NCBI GenBank assembly: GCA_903839795.1 | Contig: CAIMDR010000225.1 | Span: 1-5,053, forward strand | Direction of reading: 5' to 3' | DNA: 5,053 bases | DNA from: an uncultured Methylococcaceae bacterium | GTDB taxonomy: Bacteria > Pseudomonadota > Gammaproteobacteria > Methylococcales > Methylomonadaceae | Part shown: positions 4,751 to 5,053 of the stretch, in pieces | Position numbering within the stretch: position 1 is the first letter of the stretch | How the letters are laid out: every line of letters begins with the position of its first letter | Program-made: the position numbers and the translations under genes | Notes under the pieces: generated by a model | The model's input: only the letters and a program-made list of their open reading frames with translations | The model's database searches: none | Told to the model about the DNA's origin: nothing

Positions 4751-5053
4751 TCATTTTCTTTGATGATCTTGAGACATCCTTAAAATACCCCTGAGTATGT
4801 CCAGTTCTTTAATATCCAGTTGTACGCGATTATAAATTCGCCTCAAGCGGCGCATGATTGATTTTGATTTATCAGGATGCATAAAGCCAATATCTGTTAA
4901 TGCCTCGTATAAATGCGTGTAAAAAGATTCCATTTGCACGGCGGTGGCTTTGGGTATTTTGCCTCTGTCGCCAATAACGATGGCTTCTTGCTGTCCTGCG
5001 GCGACAAATAACTCATAACAGACGACTTGCACGGCGGCCGCTATGTTTAAAGA
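4751..5053 (-). CDS. trmJ: tRNA (cytidine/uridine-32-2'-O-)-methyltransferase TrmJ, C-terminal part
   Basis: TrmJ is a SPOUT-fold enzyme that uses S-adenosylmethionine to methylate the 2'-OH of nucleotide 32 in tRNA anticodon loops. Only the last 100 codons are in the window; the 5' part lies beyond the right edge. The reading frame is open to the edge and begins SLNIAAAVQVVCYELF, the conserved third SPOUT motif that helps form the knotted cofactor site (SLNLAQAVQ in E. coli). The C-terminal part includes MESFYTHLYEALTDIGF and MRRLRRIYNRVQLDIKELDILRGIL, matching the E. coli helical tail (FYGHLEQTLLATGF, LRRLF, ELNILRGIL). The GTG at 5032 is therefore an internal codon, not a start. E. coli TrmJ has about 246 residues, so about 150 are missing here. 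Its location upstream of iscR is the arrangement seen in many gammaproteobacteria. Confidence 0.93.
   Translation of the reverse strand, partial: SLNIAAAVQVVCYELFVAAGQQEAIVIGDRGKIPKATAVQMESFYTHLYEALTDIGFMHPDKSKSIMRRLRRIYNRVQLDIKELDILRGILRMSQDHQRK

Noticed and set aside
4751..5032. A complete 93-codon small gene starting with GTG at 5032
   Set aside because: The frame stays open to the window edge and the extra codons read SLNIAAA, a core TrmJ motif, so this is the tail of a longer gene.
1..5053. CRISPR array, tRNA or rRNA gene, insertion sequence
   Set aside because: No regularly spaced repeats, no cloverleaf or rRNA segments, and no transposase or paired terminal repeats were seen.

Overview
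The window looks like chromosomal DNA of a gammaproteobacterium. The evidence is the trmJ-iscR-cysteine desulfurase-iscA gene order, an IscR closely resembling the E. coli protein, and a Gram-negative envelope gene set (a lipoprotein lytic transglycosylase and a Kdo hydroxylase). Base composition is moderate, with AT-rich intergenic stretches. A methanotroph-like (Methylococcales) host is a guess from general character only; no marker in the window proves it.

Left part: a plus-strand gene for a lipid-anchored lytic transglycosylase of the MltD/SLT type (135-1151) converges with a minus-strand Kdo 3-hydroxylase gene, kdoO (1260-2129). Both products act on the envelope, one on peptidoglycan and one on the lipopolysaccharide inner core, but they are transcribed towards each other and need not be co-regulated. 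The 445-base gap upstream of kdoO (2130-2574) holds a candidate kdoO promoter, a perfect 14-base palindrome just upstream of it, a hairpin in the leader, and a REP-like dispersed repeat; no gene was seen there.

Right part: a compact minus-strand iron-sulfur operon reads iscR -> cysteine desulfurase -> iscA (4508 down to 2575). iscR and the desulfurase gene overlap by 14 bases, and the desulfurase and iscA genes are 10 bases apart. The iscR promoter is unusually readable: -35 TTGACT, 16-base spacer, -10 TATAGT, with a good match to a type 1 IscR site over the -35. Two further perfect inverted repeats flank and overlap that site. The 3' end of trmJ (tRNA Cm32/Um32 methyltransferase) enters from the right edge on the same strand, separated from iscR by a strong REP-like hairpin.

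Functionally, IscR would sense Fe-S status and repress its own operon, the desulfurase would supply sulfur, and IscA would carry Fe or Fe-S to targets. The scaffold gene iscU and the hscB, hscA and fdx genes that usually follow are absent here, and the desulfurase is shorter than IscS at its C-terminal end. This reduced layout, and the stacked operators in front of iscR, are the most interesting points. I found no CRISPR array, tRNA, rRNA, insertion sequence or clearly new defence system.
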